Of a stretch of 64,000 nt of DNA, positions 53,936-64,000 are shown one piece after another (within the stretch, counting starts at the first letter, position 1; every line of letters begins with the position of its first letter). The notes beneath the pieces are model-generated. The model made no database searches. It saw only the letters and a program-made list of their open reading frames with translations, and was not told the DNA's origin. Position numbers and translations under genes: made by a program. This DNA comes from Odontocerum albicorne (lineage: Eukaryota > Arthropoda > Insecta > Trichoptera > Odontoceridae). The DNA lies in contig OX463842.1 in assembly GCA_949825065.1 (NCBI GenBank), positions 7,847,716-7,911,715 on the forward strand. Reading direction: 5' to 3'.

Positions 53936-54760
53936 TTTAAACCCATTACATATTTTACAAAAAAATATATATTAATTTTTAAAAAATCACGTTAATGACT
54001 TTTCTGTACCAATAGGAAAAGGAAGGAAATGGATTGTATTCAAGAAAAAGGAATGGAGCAATAGAAATTAGGATGGAAGGATATTCTGAGTAATGTATAA
54101 TTATTACAATTCTCTCTGATAAATATTGGGGTTCGTTCCACAGTCGTGCCGAGTTAACCACCAATGAAGATGTGTAAAAGTGGTGTGATGTATTGGTATC
54201 TAAAGGAGTCTGCCATTATCTGATCGAAGACAATCCAATATTTACTATAAAAAGAAACATTCAATTGATGAATGTAGTAAAAACATCTACAAAAATATTT
54301 TAAAAATAAGAAATTTATTGTACTGAAGTTTTTTTTTTTATTTCATCGGGTATGTTGCTTTAAATCAATTTATTTCATTCAGCCACCTTTTTTTTTCATA
54401 ATTATTTATTATACTCGTATGTATCCATGGGCGTATCTTAAATTTGGTAAATTAAAATATTATTTAAAAAAATAACAATAAAAAATAAATTTCAAGGAAA
54501 GTAGAGATCTGAATGGAAATTGATAGGGAGTTAAGGGGGAATACTTCAAAATATATAATATTTATTTAATTTTTTATTGCAAATTGTTCATGCTGAAGCC
54601 CTTCTTATTTAGCGAGAAAGTTTGTCCTTAGTAACCGCAAAATATGTGTGATGCGTTGGTATATGAAGCATTCTGCTGTCACCAGATCGAAGAAACAGTC
54701 CATGCTAAAAAAGAAAATTGAATTTTTCAAACACATATTTAGAACTATTTGGTTTAATTG
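53936..54760. other. No gene; one weak direct repeat
   Basis: Segments near 54185-54260 and 54649-54720 share GTGTGATG, TTGGTAT, CAGATCGAAGA-like and AATCCA/GTCCA pieces, an old duplication of unknown nature. Otherwise AT-rich and featureless. Confidence 0.35.
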
Positions 54761-54762
54761 GC

Positions 54763-55225
54763 CCTTAGAAATTTTCTTACGTGTTATTTTCTTACGTGTT
54801 ATTTTCTTACATGTTATTTTCTTACGTGCTATTTTCTTTCATGTTATTTTTTTTACATGTTATTTTCTTACATGTTTTTTTTTTACGTGTTACTTTCTTA
54901 CATATTATTTTCTTTCGTGTTATTTTCTAACATGTTATTTTCTTACATGTTATTTTCTTACATGTTATTTTCTTAAGTGCTATTTTCTTTTATGTTATTT
55001 TCTTACATGTTATTTTCATACATGTTATTTTCTTACATGTTATTTTCTTACATGTTATTATCTTACATGTTATTTTCTTACATGTTATTTTCTTACATGT
55101 TATTTTCTTATATGTTATTTTCTTACGTGCTATTTTGTTTCATGTTATTTTCTTACATGTTATTTTCTTACGTGTTATTTTCTTTCATGTTATTTTATTA
55201 CAGGTTATTTTCTTACATTTTCTAG
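54763..55225. repeat. Tandem array, 15-bp unit, about 31 copies
   Basis: The unit is TTATTTTCTTACATG with variants CGTG, TTTC and GTGC. Since 15 is divisible by 3, all three plus frames stay open and give repetitive peptides such as FLTCY; the apparent 202-codon ORF is not a gene. Confidence 0.97.
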
Positions 55226-56885
55226 CACATTATTTTCAAATAGAATTACAACATAGAACCCCGCTTTTGTTATTTTATTATTAAATACAACCTTAAATAA
55301 TCAGCATAAAATTATACCCGAACTTTGTTAAAATAATATTATTATTTAATTTATTTTGCAACGGGTTTATCAATGCTTGTTATTTTTCTAGTTAAGCAAA
55401 CATATTTCTTATAGGGAAGGCAACCCCTTGCATCATTACTGGTGACAGCCCTTACTTAGTTCGATGTATCTAGTTTGTTAACAGAATCGCATTGGAAATA
55501 ATTCGGTTGTTAATACAATTGCATATTTCGATTTATTTGATTGAAATTGTATTTACAACAAGTTCAATCCAAATAAACTCTCTTTACGAACTCTTCGTGA
55601 TATGACTTATAATTTTGAAGTAAGAACTTGAAGTCTTGTAAAAAATATTAGATTTTATATAGTTCAATAAACAAAAAATAATAAAATTAATTGTCTGCAA
55701 TTTAACTAGTGGATCATAATAATTGAGGTTTGAAGATTAATCACGTTTTAAAAAACTATTTTTTAAGTCAGTAAGTCACATGTTTTATCCCTTATTGACT
55801 TTTTTTCTCCACCTTCCCTTCCTTCTTCCTTTGATTAATGATATCTCATTTTTACTATTATTTTATATTGTTAGTTAATTTTGTATAAATTAACAAATGT
55901 TTAAATTATTTGCCTCACCTCCCCCCCCCATGTGCCTTGTTTTATTACTATAATCTTTCTAGTGGATTAAAAGAAATTGACAGTAAGCAATAAGCTCACC
56001 TGGATGTTTTACAATAAAATGTGAAATAAGTAAAAAGAGTAAAATTTAAGGGCTAAAACATATTGTGTCAAATGTGAAATGTTGACAAGTTAAACGATAT
56101 TTCTAGAAGAAGGGCTGGTAAGTTCATATTTCCTTACAAAACAAGGTGATGGGTTTGAATCTTAACTGCAGTTAATAAGTATGGTGATCAGATTTTAACA
56201 AACTTTAACCCTTTATAGGGCAAGTTTTTATTTTTGAGATATTGAGTTTTTTGTTGAATAAATCATTATTATGTGTATCAAATCAATATTATTTCTTCGA
56301 AAATATGTTTTAATTAATTTTTTTTGAAATGAAGCGGTCGCATATGAGACCTGTGCCCATTTCAGGGGTCATGTCAGTGGTAGCAAAAGTGACCAATGAA
56401 TGTTTATGTAATAATATCTATGTTTAGGTTGTATTAGGAAATACAATTCTTATATGAGATATAATGAATGGTGATTTACTTATAATACATATTTACATAT
56501 TTGACAATAAATTGACCGGATGTTAAGATTGTTGCTACTGAGCATGCAGCTAACTTCACTACGATCCGTCTTAAATAAGACCTCTGCCCGTCCACTACAT
56601 TTGAAATTTGACATTTGTGTGACTTAAAAACGTTTCATTAAGAAAATGAATCCTTTTAAGTATAACCATAAGGGTGGTAGTATATGCGACCGATTTCCAG
56701 TAAGTTTCCCATATAAGACGACGAATCAGAACATGAAAAAGATCATAGATTTCTTTATATTCCAATCAAAGTTAAATAAATCATAATATAACTGTTTATT
56801 GGTTGTACGATAGAAAAAAGAAATTATTTTTAACCATAGCTAAAACTTGCGAACATATAGAGTTGTTTTATATTTTTACTAAAAC
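55226..56885. other. No firm feature
   Basis: AT-rich DNA. Near 55805-55855 a CCTTCCCTTCCTTC-type segment resembles, on the minus strand, a slice of LINE-D 3' UTR (GATATCATCAATCAAAAG-like complement). Near 56140-56215, GGTGATGGGTTTGAATC with a following CAGATT may be a decayed SINE-A head. Both are weak. Confidence 0.35.
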
Positions 56886-56889
56886 TAAC

Positions 56890-57085
56890 GACGATCTCTA
56901 TGGATTAATTAGTATGGTGCTTATCTTCCAATTCTAAGGTAACGGATTCGATTTCAGTTGTTCCCAACTTTTTCATTATATAAAAACCAAGATTGCAGCT
57001 AAATTTTCACTTGCGACTATTAAAATATTTTTCTGATAGGCTGGGAGAAATTGTCACACGAGAATAAACCCACCAGATTCTAGTT
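56890..57085 (+). mobile_element. SINE-A, diverged full-length
   Basis: GACGATCTCTATGGATTAAT (head), GGTAACGGATTCGATTTC (B box), a long T-rich spacer, CAAGATTGCAGCTAAATTTT, CTTGCGACTATTAAAATATT, TTTCTGATAGGCTGGGAGAA and AATAAACCCACCAGATTC. All family blocks are in order but strongly mutated. Confidence 0.65.
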
Positions 57086-57637
57086 AATAATAATTCAAAA
57101 TTCCCAAAATAAATCATTTTACTTTTAAAACTTTCAGCATTGGTAAATTATTGAGCTTGCAATTGTTTAAGTATAATTTTCATGAAAATTTAAAGATTAT
57201 TTAAAATGAAATAAAAATTTATTGATTTTACAGCTACGGCCCTGGTTTCAGCGAGCAAGCGAGCTTTTAGGTTCCACGCAAATCAGGTTAATAAAGAAGT
57301 CTATAAAGTTGCAAAACTCTCATTTTGTATCATTAGTGAAATGATTCGTGCATGCAAAAGCAATATTTATGTGCTGTTTTTCCTCGAACAGCGACTTCGA
57401 CCATAAACTGGAACAATATCGTTTAGGAATTATAAACTTATAAATACATGAATTATAAACCTATAAAGATTTTAACTATAGTATCCATGTATTCACAATA
57501 TGTTGTCGAAATTTTACTTATCTAAATTTAATAAGGATTTTTTCAATGCAATTCTTTGTTTAAATAATCGGTCCCATATTAACTTGTGTTTACCGACTGG
57601 GGCATTTCAATAGAAAGAAAACTGGTTGCTCATAATA

Positions 57638-58021
57638 CTGCCCTCATAAGCAAAAACGCAGCTAATGGCAAAAGTTAAGTTTTGAGAAAACTGCACTTTT
57701 ATGTTTTTAATTGCTGCTTAAAAATGTCGTGATTCATAAATAAAAAAGCAGTAAAATGTGATTCATAAGCAAAAACGCAGCAAACGCATAGTTAAAAATT
57801 TGCTGTCTTTTTGCTTATGAATCACATTTTATTGTTTTTTGTTTAGAAAAAAGTATTTTGTAACATTAAAAAATATATTATGTCGATTTTTGTGTTTAAA
57901 TAATTGGTTTTATGTATTTTTTTTATGGATTATGATTCAGAATTTGATATGGAATATTGCCTCATACTTAGTTAAATTTCTAATTCTTTCCCGTTAGCTG
58001 CGTTTTTGCTTATGACGTCAG
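57638..58021. mobile_element. MITE with nested inverted repeats
   Basis: Outer arms 57638-57668 and 57991-58021 begin CTGCCCTCATAAGCAAAAAC and CTGACGTCATAAGCAAAAAC (complement of the right end) and extend to GCAGCTAAYGG. A second hairpin lies inside: arms 57752-57784 and 57798-57831 built on the same ATTCATAAGCAAAAA core, with a 13-nt loop and two mismatches. No target duplication could be fixed and no ORF is present. Confidence 0.8.
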
Positions 58022-58072
58022 AATAGAACCTTGGTGTAAACATAAAGATTGGTAAGTAAAACTCGGACTTAG

Positions 58073-58250
58073 TAGAAATGAGATCACTGCGTAGAATGTG
58101 TGGAATAATCTATTCAAAAGTAAGTAATGAAGACATTGTTAAACAATGCGGATTGAAAGAAAATGCAGTGCTATTAATAGGAATTAAATGAATAAGCTAT
58201 GGTGAATTAAAGAAAGGTATCACCAACGAGAAGAAAGTAACGCGTTATTA
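58073..58250 (+). pseudogene. LINE-A internal fragment
   Basis: One frame reads VEMRSLRRMCGIIYSKVSNE DIVKQCGLKENAVLLIGIK and a stop, matching the LINE-A E-M-R-x-L-R-x-M-C-G-V ... N-E-x-I-x-x-x-C-G-L block downstream of the RT palm. It starts about 50 bp after the nested MITE. Confidence 0.7.
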
Positions 58251-58635
58251 ACATCAAATATTTCTTGCTAATCCACATACCAAAATTATGTCACATACTA
58301 GTTAACTACCCACATTAAGCTCTGAGCACACTAGCTCACCTTTGAGGACGTACGAAAAAATCGACACGGTTCACGGTGAGCGCGCTCGGCTCACAGTTAC
58401 TCTAGCGCGAATCACATGCTAAAGTGACTCATGCGCATGAACATGCTATAATCAGTTTGGTTTGGAAAGTATGAGCAAAAAATATCTGGGTACAATTTCA
58501 TTGAAACACTGTTGAAACGTTCTAAAAATATCAATGTGTTTAATTTTCCCTGGACCGTGGCCCAGTTATGTTAAAATTAAAATGTATGTAGCGCCGTTTA
58601 TGGACCTGACTCTCTTTAACCCTTCCTTCCCTGTG
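58251..58635. other. No firm feature
   Basis: A GC-enriched piece near 58360-58440 (GTGAGCGCGCTCGGCTCACA, a short palindrome) is the only distinct element; GTAGCGCCGTTTATGGACCT near 58590 is a repeat C start. Confidence 0.4.
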
Positions 58636-58639
58636 ATGC

Positions 58640-59090
58640 ATAAAAAATAAAAAATAAATCAATAATAGGTTTATTGATAGCAACACAGTATGTAACGATA
58701 ATATTTAAATAACACTTCTAAAACACATAAATTGCAGATAATACATTAAATACAGAAGCTATCAAAAGGTCTTGTCTCATCTAATAACATCCCCTCGGTC
58801 AAGATACATCCCACCAATATAGGGCGAACCCAGCCACGGGGACACCAGATGTTTTTCAGCCTACACCCTTGAACACGTAGAACAAGAATATATAAAAAAA
58901 AACACAGAAAATAAATAGATGACAAAAAAAATACATTCAAGAGAGAAGACACTAAAAGATCCGAGCTCATCCCACAAACAATCCCACGGCCGAAATACAC
59001 CCCACCAATGTAGGGCGAGCCCGACCGCAAGGGCATCAGGGGGCTTCCATCCCACACCCCCGCATATCTAGATTAAAGAATAAATAGGAA
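58640..59090 (-). repeat. Repeat E, two diverged units
   Basis: Two units (about 58660-58880 and 58930-59070) each contain ACACCCTTGAACACG or CCACACCCCCGCATA, CACCAATRTAGGGCGAGCC-like and AAGATACATCCCACCAA or GAAATACACCCCACCAA. They match 18330-18600. Likely LINE 3' UTR material on the minus strand; overlapping frames of 64-103 codons are not supported as genes. Confidence 0.7.
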
Positions 59091-59295
59091 AAAAAAACAA
59101 AAACGTATGGCAGAAAACAAAATAAAAAGTAAACCCACATATACTACCTCAGGTTAACTGTCAGCAAGAACGAGGAAAAAAAAGAAAAGCCTCAAAGGAG
59201 TCCAAATTTTACATAATGACAAATGGGAAGTGAAATAGTTGAGACAACATTGAAATAGTTAGGCAGTAATACATTGAACTAATAATAACTAGTAC

Positions 59296-59875
59296 ATATT
59301 GCTTCTAAAAACTTTAATATCTCTATAAATATAATAAACACTGGGTTCAGATTTTAGGTATTCCTCCGTAATACATTTACGCATTGAATGAAAAAAATTA
59401 TATTAATAATAATAATTAGCACTTATCGGCCACATCACAGATATTTTGTGAAAATCGGGAATAAATTCACCAATACAATCAAACTTGTGCCAGTGTGTGA
59501 CGTAGGTATATTCATTCTAAAAAAACCGCTATGGGTGAGGAAGCGACGCTATTCACGTCTCACTCTACTTCGGTATACGGGAACGCAAGAAATACAATCT
59601 TAGTTCGCTCGCTTCTCTCGCTTCAGTAACTCACGGGCATCCATTTGAGGTGGTCTCTTCGCCCGTTTTGTGAACGTCGGCCGATGTTTTTTTTTCATAT
59701 TTTCAGCAATTAAATTTAAATTATTATCACTTTTGACTTCAAATTTATTTAATTTAAGCGATTGGCTATGAATTTTCTTATTTTTCCGATCTTAAATCGC
59801 TCATTCTTACATGTGTATTGAATACACAGCACCGGAACGCGCTGTTTTTTCAGCACAGGAAGGAAAAGGTTATGA
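59296..59875 (+). repeat. Repeat I, copy 2
   Basis: About 580 bp closely matching 45385-45985 in full order, differing by small indels. It is followed by repeat C as in copy 1, but here the first part of repeat C is missing. Confidence 0.82.
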
Positions 59876-59879
59876 GCAA

Positions 59880-60115
59880 TTAAGCTCGGGATTCAAACCC
59901 GCTATTATTGACATAAAAAATAACACGTTGAAGGTAAGGATATAAAAGTAGTCGCTCCGGTCGTGCGAACAAAATGTTTATTTAGTGAGAAAGCCACTGA
60001 AACCTTACCAAGGGAAAACTAAATGCAAAAAAAATGTAGATCTTCCGATATGTGATAGTTACACATTCAGTTTTAGGTGTAGTATCTACTCGTATGTGTA
60101 GTGTTTATATACCAT
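59880..60115 (+). repeat. Repeat C copy following repeat I
   Basis: TCGGGATTCAAACCCGCTAT, TGAAGGTAAGGATATAAAAG, ACTGAAACCTTACCAAGGGA, CTTCCGATATGTGATAGTTA and CACATTCAGTTTTAGGTGTA. Confidence 0.75.
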
Positions 60116-60995
60116 CATAAATTTTTATAAGACCCCTCAAAAAGGTCTTAAAATCCGCCACCTTATATCTCTTACACTAAAAGGTAGACCATTTCACACT
60201 ACAGGACCAACAATGGCAAAAGTTCTTTTCATTATACACCACCCTATTGAATCGATTTGGAACAATCAATTTATTAGATGAAGAAGAAATCGACCTCAAA
60301 GCTCTACTGCTATCCAAAGGAAAAAAATCTAAAGATACGATGGACATATCCCATTACGTGACTTGAATAATATGAAACTAGGTTTGACTTCAATACGTTC
60401 ACGACTCCAATATAAATTTAACAAATATTCGAGGACTGCGATGCCGAACAGCAAGCTTGTGGAACACAGCGATGAGTTGGCAGGCTACGATTGAGTTGGG
60501 AAGGCTGCATCTCCAGGGATAGATCAACGCTCAGCATTGGGAACTGGCGACAAGCTGTCTAAAACAGGGGGAGACGAATTCTGGATATTGCCAAGATTTA
60601 GACAGAATTGTAAATCCGAAGAATGATAACAAAATAGAATACAGTTCTACAGCAATTCCTCCGTTTACACGAATTCACTTTGACACGTTTATTCGATTTG
60701 ATATTTAAAATGTGGCTTCTATTGACATGACTTTTGTTGATTTTTTGCTATTACTTTTGGGTATTATGACAGCTTTTACCGTTGCTGGTCCTGTGGTGGG
60801 AAATTGTCTGTATCTAAGTATTAAATATATGGGTGACGTATGCAGCTTTAGAAAATACTTAAAAACAAACCTTTTTGGGAGGTCTTATTAAAGTTTATAA
60901 TTATCAATGAACACTACATACGTGCACTACACCTAAAGGCGAATGTGTACTATCACATATCGTAAAATTTACAAAGCCTTTGTAGTTCATCTTCC
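60035..60995. mobile_element. Inverted pair of repeat C 3' modules (foldback)
   Basis: The 3' module of repeat C at 60035-60155 is present in inverse orientation at 60865-60995 (AAGACCTCCCAAAAAGG, GTAGTGTATGT and TCGCCTTTAGGTGTAG on the minus strand). The enclosed 710 bp are unrelated to other repeats here, contain stops in all frames and show no recognised gene. Confidence 0.6.
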
Positions 60996-61094
60996 CTTGG
61001 CAAATTTTCTTGAGTTTTCTTATCATATATAATTTTCTTACGAGTAACGTATGTAGATGCAAAGAATTTCTTTATACAACATTTATAATGTCAT

Positions 61095-61350
61095 TTGAAT
61101 TCTACACACATACACTACACCTAAAGCCGAATGTGTTACTGTCACATATTGGAAGGTCAAAGATTTATTTGTAGTTCGTCTTCCCTTGGTAAGTTTTCAG
61201 CGGTTTTCTAACTATATGTGTTTTTCTGAAAGTATACGTATGCGGGGAAGTACCTTATTTTATGGCCGCAGCCACCACTTCCCATTCTTTTATATTTAAT
61301 TTGTAATATTTTTTTAATCTGTCAATTAAAGGGGGTTCGAATAGATTCAT
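61095..61350 (-). repeat. Repeat C, minus orientation
   Basis: On the minus strand: CTATTCGAACCCCCTTTAAT, AATGGGAAGTGGTGGCTGCG, AAGGTACTTCCCCGCATACG, ACTTACCAAGGGAAGACGAA, CTTCCAATATGTGACAGTAA and CATTCGGCTTTAGGTGTAGT. It is well conserved with 40888-41225. Confidence 0.78.
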
Positions 61351-61397
61351 ATGAGTACAGTATATATTATTAGTCACTGCATATCCATTAACTTTCA

Positions 61398-61522
61398 AAA
61401 CGTGTAGAGACCAACGTATATCCAAACTGTTAAGTTATTATTTTCAAACTTTGAAAAAAAAACGTGTAGAGACCAACGTACATTCAAACTATAAAGTTAT
61501 TACTTTCAAACTTTGAAAAAAA
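61398..61522. repeat. Tandem duplication, about 62 bp, 2 copies
   Basis: AACGTGTAGAGACCAACGTA and AAGTTATTATTTTCAAACTTT recur at 61398 and 61461 with few changes. Confidence 0.85.
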
Positions 61523-61915
61523 AAACAAGTTCAGATCTCAGTATCAGACCGATTTCAAGAGAGATTAAACGTCTCGACATAAACGGCACGTGGTTACGTC
61601 TAGACGTCCTACAATTTAAACTCTGGAGTATTTGCAGTCTCAGACACATTTCTGAAATCTTCTTCATTTCGTGTTTCTTCCCTAGACTTTTCCGAGTATC
61701 AGACTAATTTAATGTGTGGCGAATCTCCAGGATAGGGAGCAATAAACTAATTTATTTTACGTGATCTTTCCTTTTGCAATTTGATTCATTTAATTATTGA
61801 TATCTCCTTTTCGGCGTCAGTATTCTTATGGTTATTCTGACTAAGTGGTGTTATAGTTTGTCCGGAAAATAATTTCTTATTTTTATTTCAAATTTAATTG
61901 CAAATAATAAGGAGA
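61523..61915. other. No feature seen
   Basis: A 64-codon frame (61513-61707) is not recognised; otherwise AT-rich. Confidence 0.35.
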
Positions 61916-61919
61916 ATTT

Positions 61920-62735
61920 GTAAATCACCATTTAGAGGGCCTCAAGGGCTCCTTACTTCGGATTCAAACTCATTATTACTGACAAATTAACATTAAAGAG
62001 CTTCAAGGGCTCCTTACTTAGGATTCAAACTCATTATTACTGACAAATTAACATTAGAGAGCCTCAAGGGCTTCTTACTCAGGATTCAAACTCATTATTA
62101 CTGGCAAATTAATTATTGAAGGTGCCTCAAGGGCTTCTTACTCAGGGTTCAAACTCATTATTACTGATAAATTAACATTACAGAGCCTCAACGGCTTCTT
62201 ATTCAAGGTTCAAACTCATTATTTCTGATAAATTAACATTAGAGAGTCTCAAGGGCTTCTTACTCAGGATTCAAACTCATTATTACTGACAAATTAATTA
62301 TTGAAGGTGCCTCAAGGGCTTCTTATTCAGGGTTCAAACTCATTATTACTGATACATTAACATTAGAGAGCCTCAAAGGCTTCTTATTCAAGGTGCAAAC
62401 TCATTATTACTGACAAATTAACATTAGAGAGTCTTAAGGACTTTTTACTCAGGATTCAAACTCATTATTACTGACAAATTAATTATTGAAGGTGCCTCAA
62501 GGGCTTCCTACTAAGGGTTCAAACTCATTATTACTGATAAATTAACATTAGAGTGCCTCAAGGGCTTCTCTTACTCAGGGTTCAAACTCATCATTACTGA
62601 CAAATTAACATTAGAGGGCCTCAAGGGCTTCTTATGCAAGGTTCAAACTCATTATTACTGACAAATTAACATTAGAGGGCCTCAAGGGCTTCTTATTCAA
62701 GGTTCAAACTCATTATTACTGACAAATTAACAATA
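61920..62735. repeat. Tandem array, about 62-bp unit, 13 copies, with higher-order structure
   Basis: The unit is CATTAGAGAGCCTCAAGGGC TTCTTACTCAGGATTCAAAC TCATTATTACTGACAAATTA A, derived from the 5' module of repeat C (GATTCAAACTC, TTACTGACAAATTAACA). A variant joint AATTATTGAAGGTGCCTC occurs at 62112, 62297 and 62482, exactly 185 bp apart, so three units form a higher-order block. The array is followed by the downstream part of repeat C (AAGTGTAAGGATAAGAATGG). Confidence 0.95.
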
Positions 62736-62949
62736 TTATAAAATAAATATGTATTAGTTAAGTGTAAGGATAAGAATGGGGTGGCTACGTTCATAAATTT
62801 GGGTACTTTCGCGCACCGCATATTGTTTGTATTTAAATGATACTGTTTTTCTTTCAACCTGTTTTTGAAATTTTTACTAACTTAGCCATCTCTCGTGTCG
62901 TAAAACACTTTATTTTCAATCAAAGCCTTGATTGGCCGTTGTCGATGGT

Positions 62950-63175
62950 AACCAGGCTTACAAAGTGGATACCATATTTGAATGGTTTAAAATTCACTTG
63001 ATATTCACAATCGATGATTTATACTGTATTTATACAAAGGATTTATACTGATTTATTTATACATATTTATACTGATTTATTTATACTGGATTTATACTGA
63101 TTTATTTATACAAAGTGGATACCATATTTGAATGGTTTAAAATTCACTTGATATTCACAATCGATGATTTATACT
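62950..63175. repeat. Direct repeat of about 70 bp around TTTATAC repeats
   Basis: CAAAGTGGATACCATATTTG, AATGGTTTAAAATTCACTTG and ATATTCACAATCGATGATTT occur at 62957-63026 and 63112-63173. Between them TGATTTATTTATAC motifs repeat. It borders the RTE 3' end. Confidence 0.85.
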
Positions 63176-63179
63176 TCTT

Positions 63180-64000
63180 CTTCAGCCGTCTCTCCACTGC
63201 TGGATGAAGGGCTCTTCTAAAACCTTCCACGCTTCCCTGTTTTGGGCTTTTCTCGTCCATTTTCTACCGGCGACAGGGATATTGTCGTCAGCCCACCTCT
63301 TTTGAGGCTGTCCCATCGGTCTTTTCGTATCCCACGGCCTCATTTCAGGACTCTGGGCGCCCATCTTTCATTTTGTTGTCTTGCAACGTGACCCGCCCAC
63401 TGCCATTTCATGCCAGCAACACGGTCCATTATGTCGACAACCCTAGTCCGTCACCTGATTTCTTCATTTCTGACATTGTCTATCAGACTTATGCCCAGCA
63501 TTCGTCGTTCCATGGACCGTTGTGCGCATTTTAGTCTGTGAATGGTATTGGCAGTTAATGTCATCGTTTCCAAGCCATACGTTAGCACAGGGAGGACGCA
63601 TGCATCGAAGACTTTTCTTTTTAGATCGGTGGGAACTTCCTTGTTCTTGAGAACACAGTCGAGCTTTCCGAATGCTGCCCAGCCCAGTCCAATTCTTCTG
63701 AGTATTTCCGCTATTTGGTTATATTTTCCCAATTTGATTTTATGTCAGAGGCATATGTATAAGTCAACAGCTTTGATTGTCTTATTATCTACTTTGAAAT
63801 TTCTGTTGGATGGACTCAAAATGTTTGTTTTATTGATGTTCATTTCTAAACCAAATTTTAAGGAAGCATCATGGAGTTCCTTAATCATGTCATTTAGTTC
63901 TGTCAGGTCATTACTTATAAACACAATGTCATCCGCGAAACGAAGGTGGTTCAAAAAAATTTCATCAATTCTTATTCCCTTATGTTCCCAGTTTAGTGTT
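63180..64000 (-). pseudogene. RTE-type retrotransposon, 3' half, cut by window edge
   Basis: From the right edge the minus strand reads TLNWEHKGIRIDEIFLNHLR then FADDIVFISNDLTELNDMIK, with the catalytic FADD (about 63930-63941). It continues LKFGLEMNINKTNI, a shift, then NQIAEILRRIGLGWAAFGKL, LKRKVFDACVLPVLTYGLET and ERRMLGISLIDNVRNEEIR (to 63451). A further shift leads to a 60-codon end with QPQKRWADDNIPVAGRKWTR, KAQNREAW and FIQQWRDG (63364-63182). This is the whole RT palm-to-C-terminus order of arthropod RTE elements. At least two frameshifts make this copy non-functional. The 3' end carries CCGTCTCTCCACTGCTGGAT on the plus strand. RT and endonuclease N-terminal parts would lie beyond 64000. 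Confidence 0.88.

Noticed and set aside
54648..55256. 202-codon frame with hydrophobic FLTCY repeats, looking like membrane segments
   Set aside because: The 15-bp array keeps all plus frames open; hydrophobicity comes from T-rich codons, with no start context or second support.
58746..59057. 103-codon minus-strand frame
   Set aside because: Falls in repeat E, whose other copy at 18.3-18.6 kb does not keep the frame; best seen as LINE 3' UTR.

Overview
The window reads as gene-free, strongly AT-rich eukaryotic DNA, most likely from an insect or another arthropod. I base this on a mariner of the type common in insects, Tc1-like and hAT relics, RTE-like LINE ends of the kind abundant in arthropods, tRNA-derived SINEs with A and B boxes, and the absence of operons, ribosome binding sites or any host exon I can recognise. 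The order cannot be fixed from the sequence. The only intact protein-coding gene I can defend is a mariner transposase (23237-24277, minus) inside a complete element with matching inverted ends and TA target duplications (23159-24441).

Almost everything else is transposon debris and tandem arrays. I use working names. LINE-A is a non-LTR retrotransposon known from at least a dozen 3' fragments (about 1.4, 2.6-3.0, 6.5, 13.0, 16.8, 20.4, 27.5, 32.2, 38.1, 38.8-39.7, 42.4, 48.8 and 58.1 kb). LINE-D is a second LINE with an RT C-terminal signature (9.4, 18.1-19.65, 33.6 kb). LINE-G lies at 14.5 and 30.7-31.3 kb, LINE-H at 22.1 and 24.5 kb, an R1-like relic at 34.6 and 35.3 kb, other RT relics at 13.97, 20.8, 46.4 and 49.1-50.0 kb, and an RTE element with a readable FADD motif runs off the right edge (63.2-64.0 kb). 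SINE-A and SINE-B are two tRNA-derived SINE families. Repeats C, E, G and I are dispersed families without recognised coding capacity.

Layout: 0-7 kb holds duplications, LINE-A ends, a 40-bp array, a 60-bp satellite split by a solo LTR, a Helitron-like element and a large foldback. 8-21 kb is a mariner relic plus LINE and SINE fragments. 21-25 kb has a hAT-type MITE nested in a SINE, and the intact mariner between two LINE-H relics. 25-29.6 kb has 65-bp and 46-bp arrays, a mariner relic with a triplicated helix-turn-helix segment, and a second solo LTR. 30-40 kb is LINE and SINE debris with a Tc1-type MITE inside LINE-A and a 14-bp minisatellite inside another LINE-A copy. 42-50 kb has a MITE, a LINE-A copy with a 34-bp array, a dead Tc1-like transposon, a 0.9-kb degenerate array, a long TA tract and an RT relic. 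50-64 kb has SINEs, a 15-bp array, a hairpin-within-hairpin MITE, repeats C, E and I, a 62-bp array with higher-order structure, and the terminal RTE.

The functional story is parasitic. SINE-A carries a 3' tail closely matching the LINE-D 3' end, including a short hairpin, which suggests that SINE-A uses LINE-D reverse transcriptase. The MITEs are non-autonomous passengers of hAT and Tc1/mariner transposases. Several minisatellites arose inside LINE-A 3' coding remnants. All homology statements are from reading motifs and comparing copies within the window; no database search was possible.
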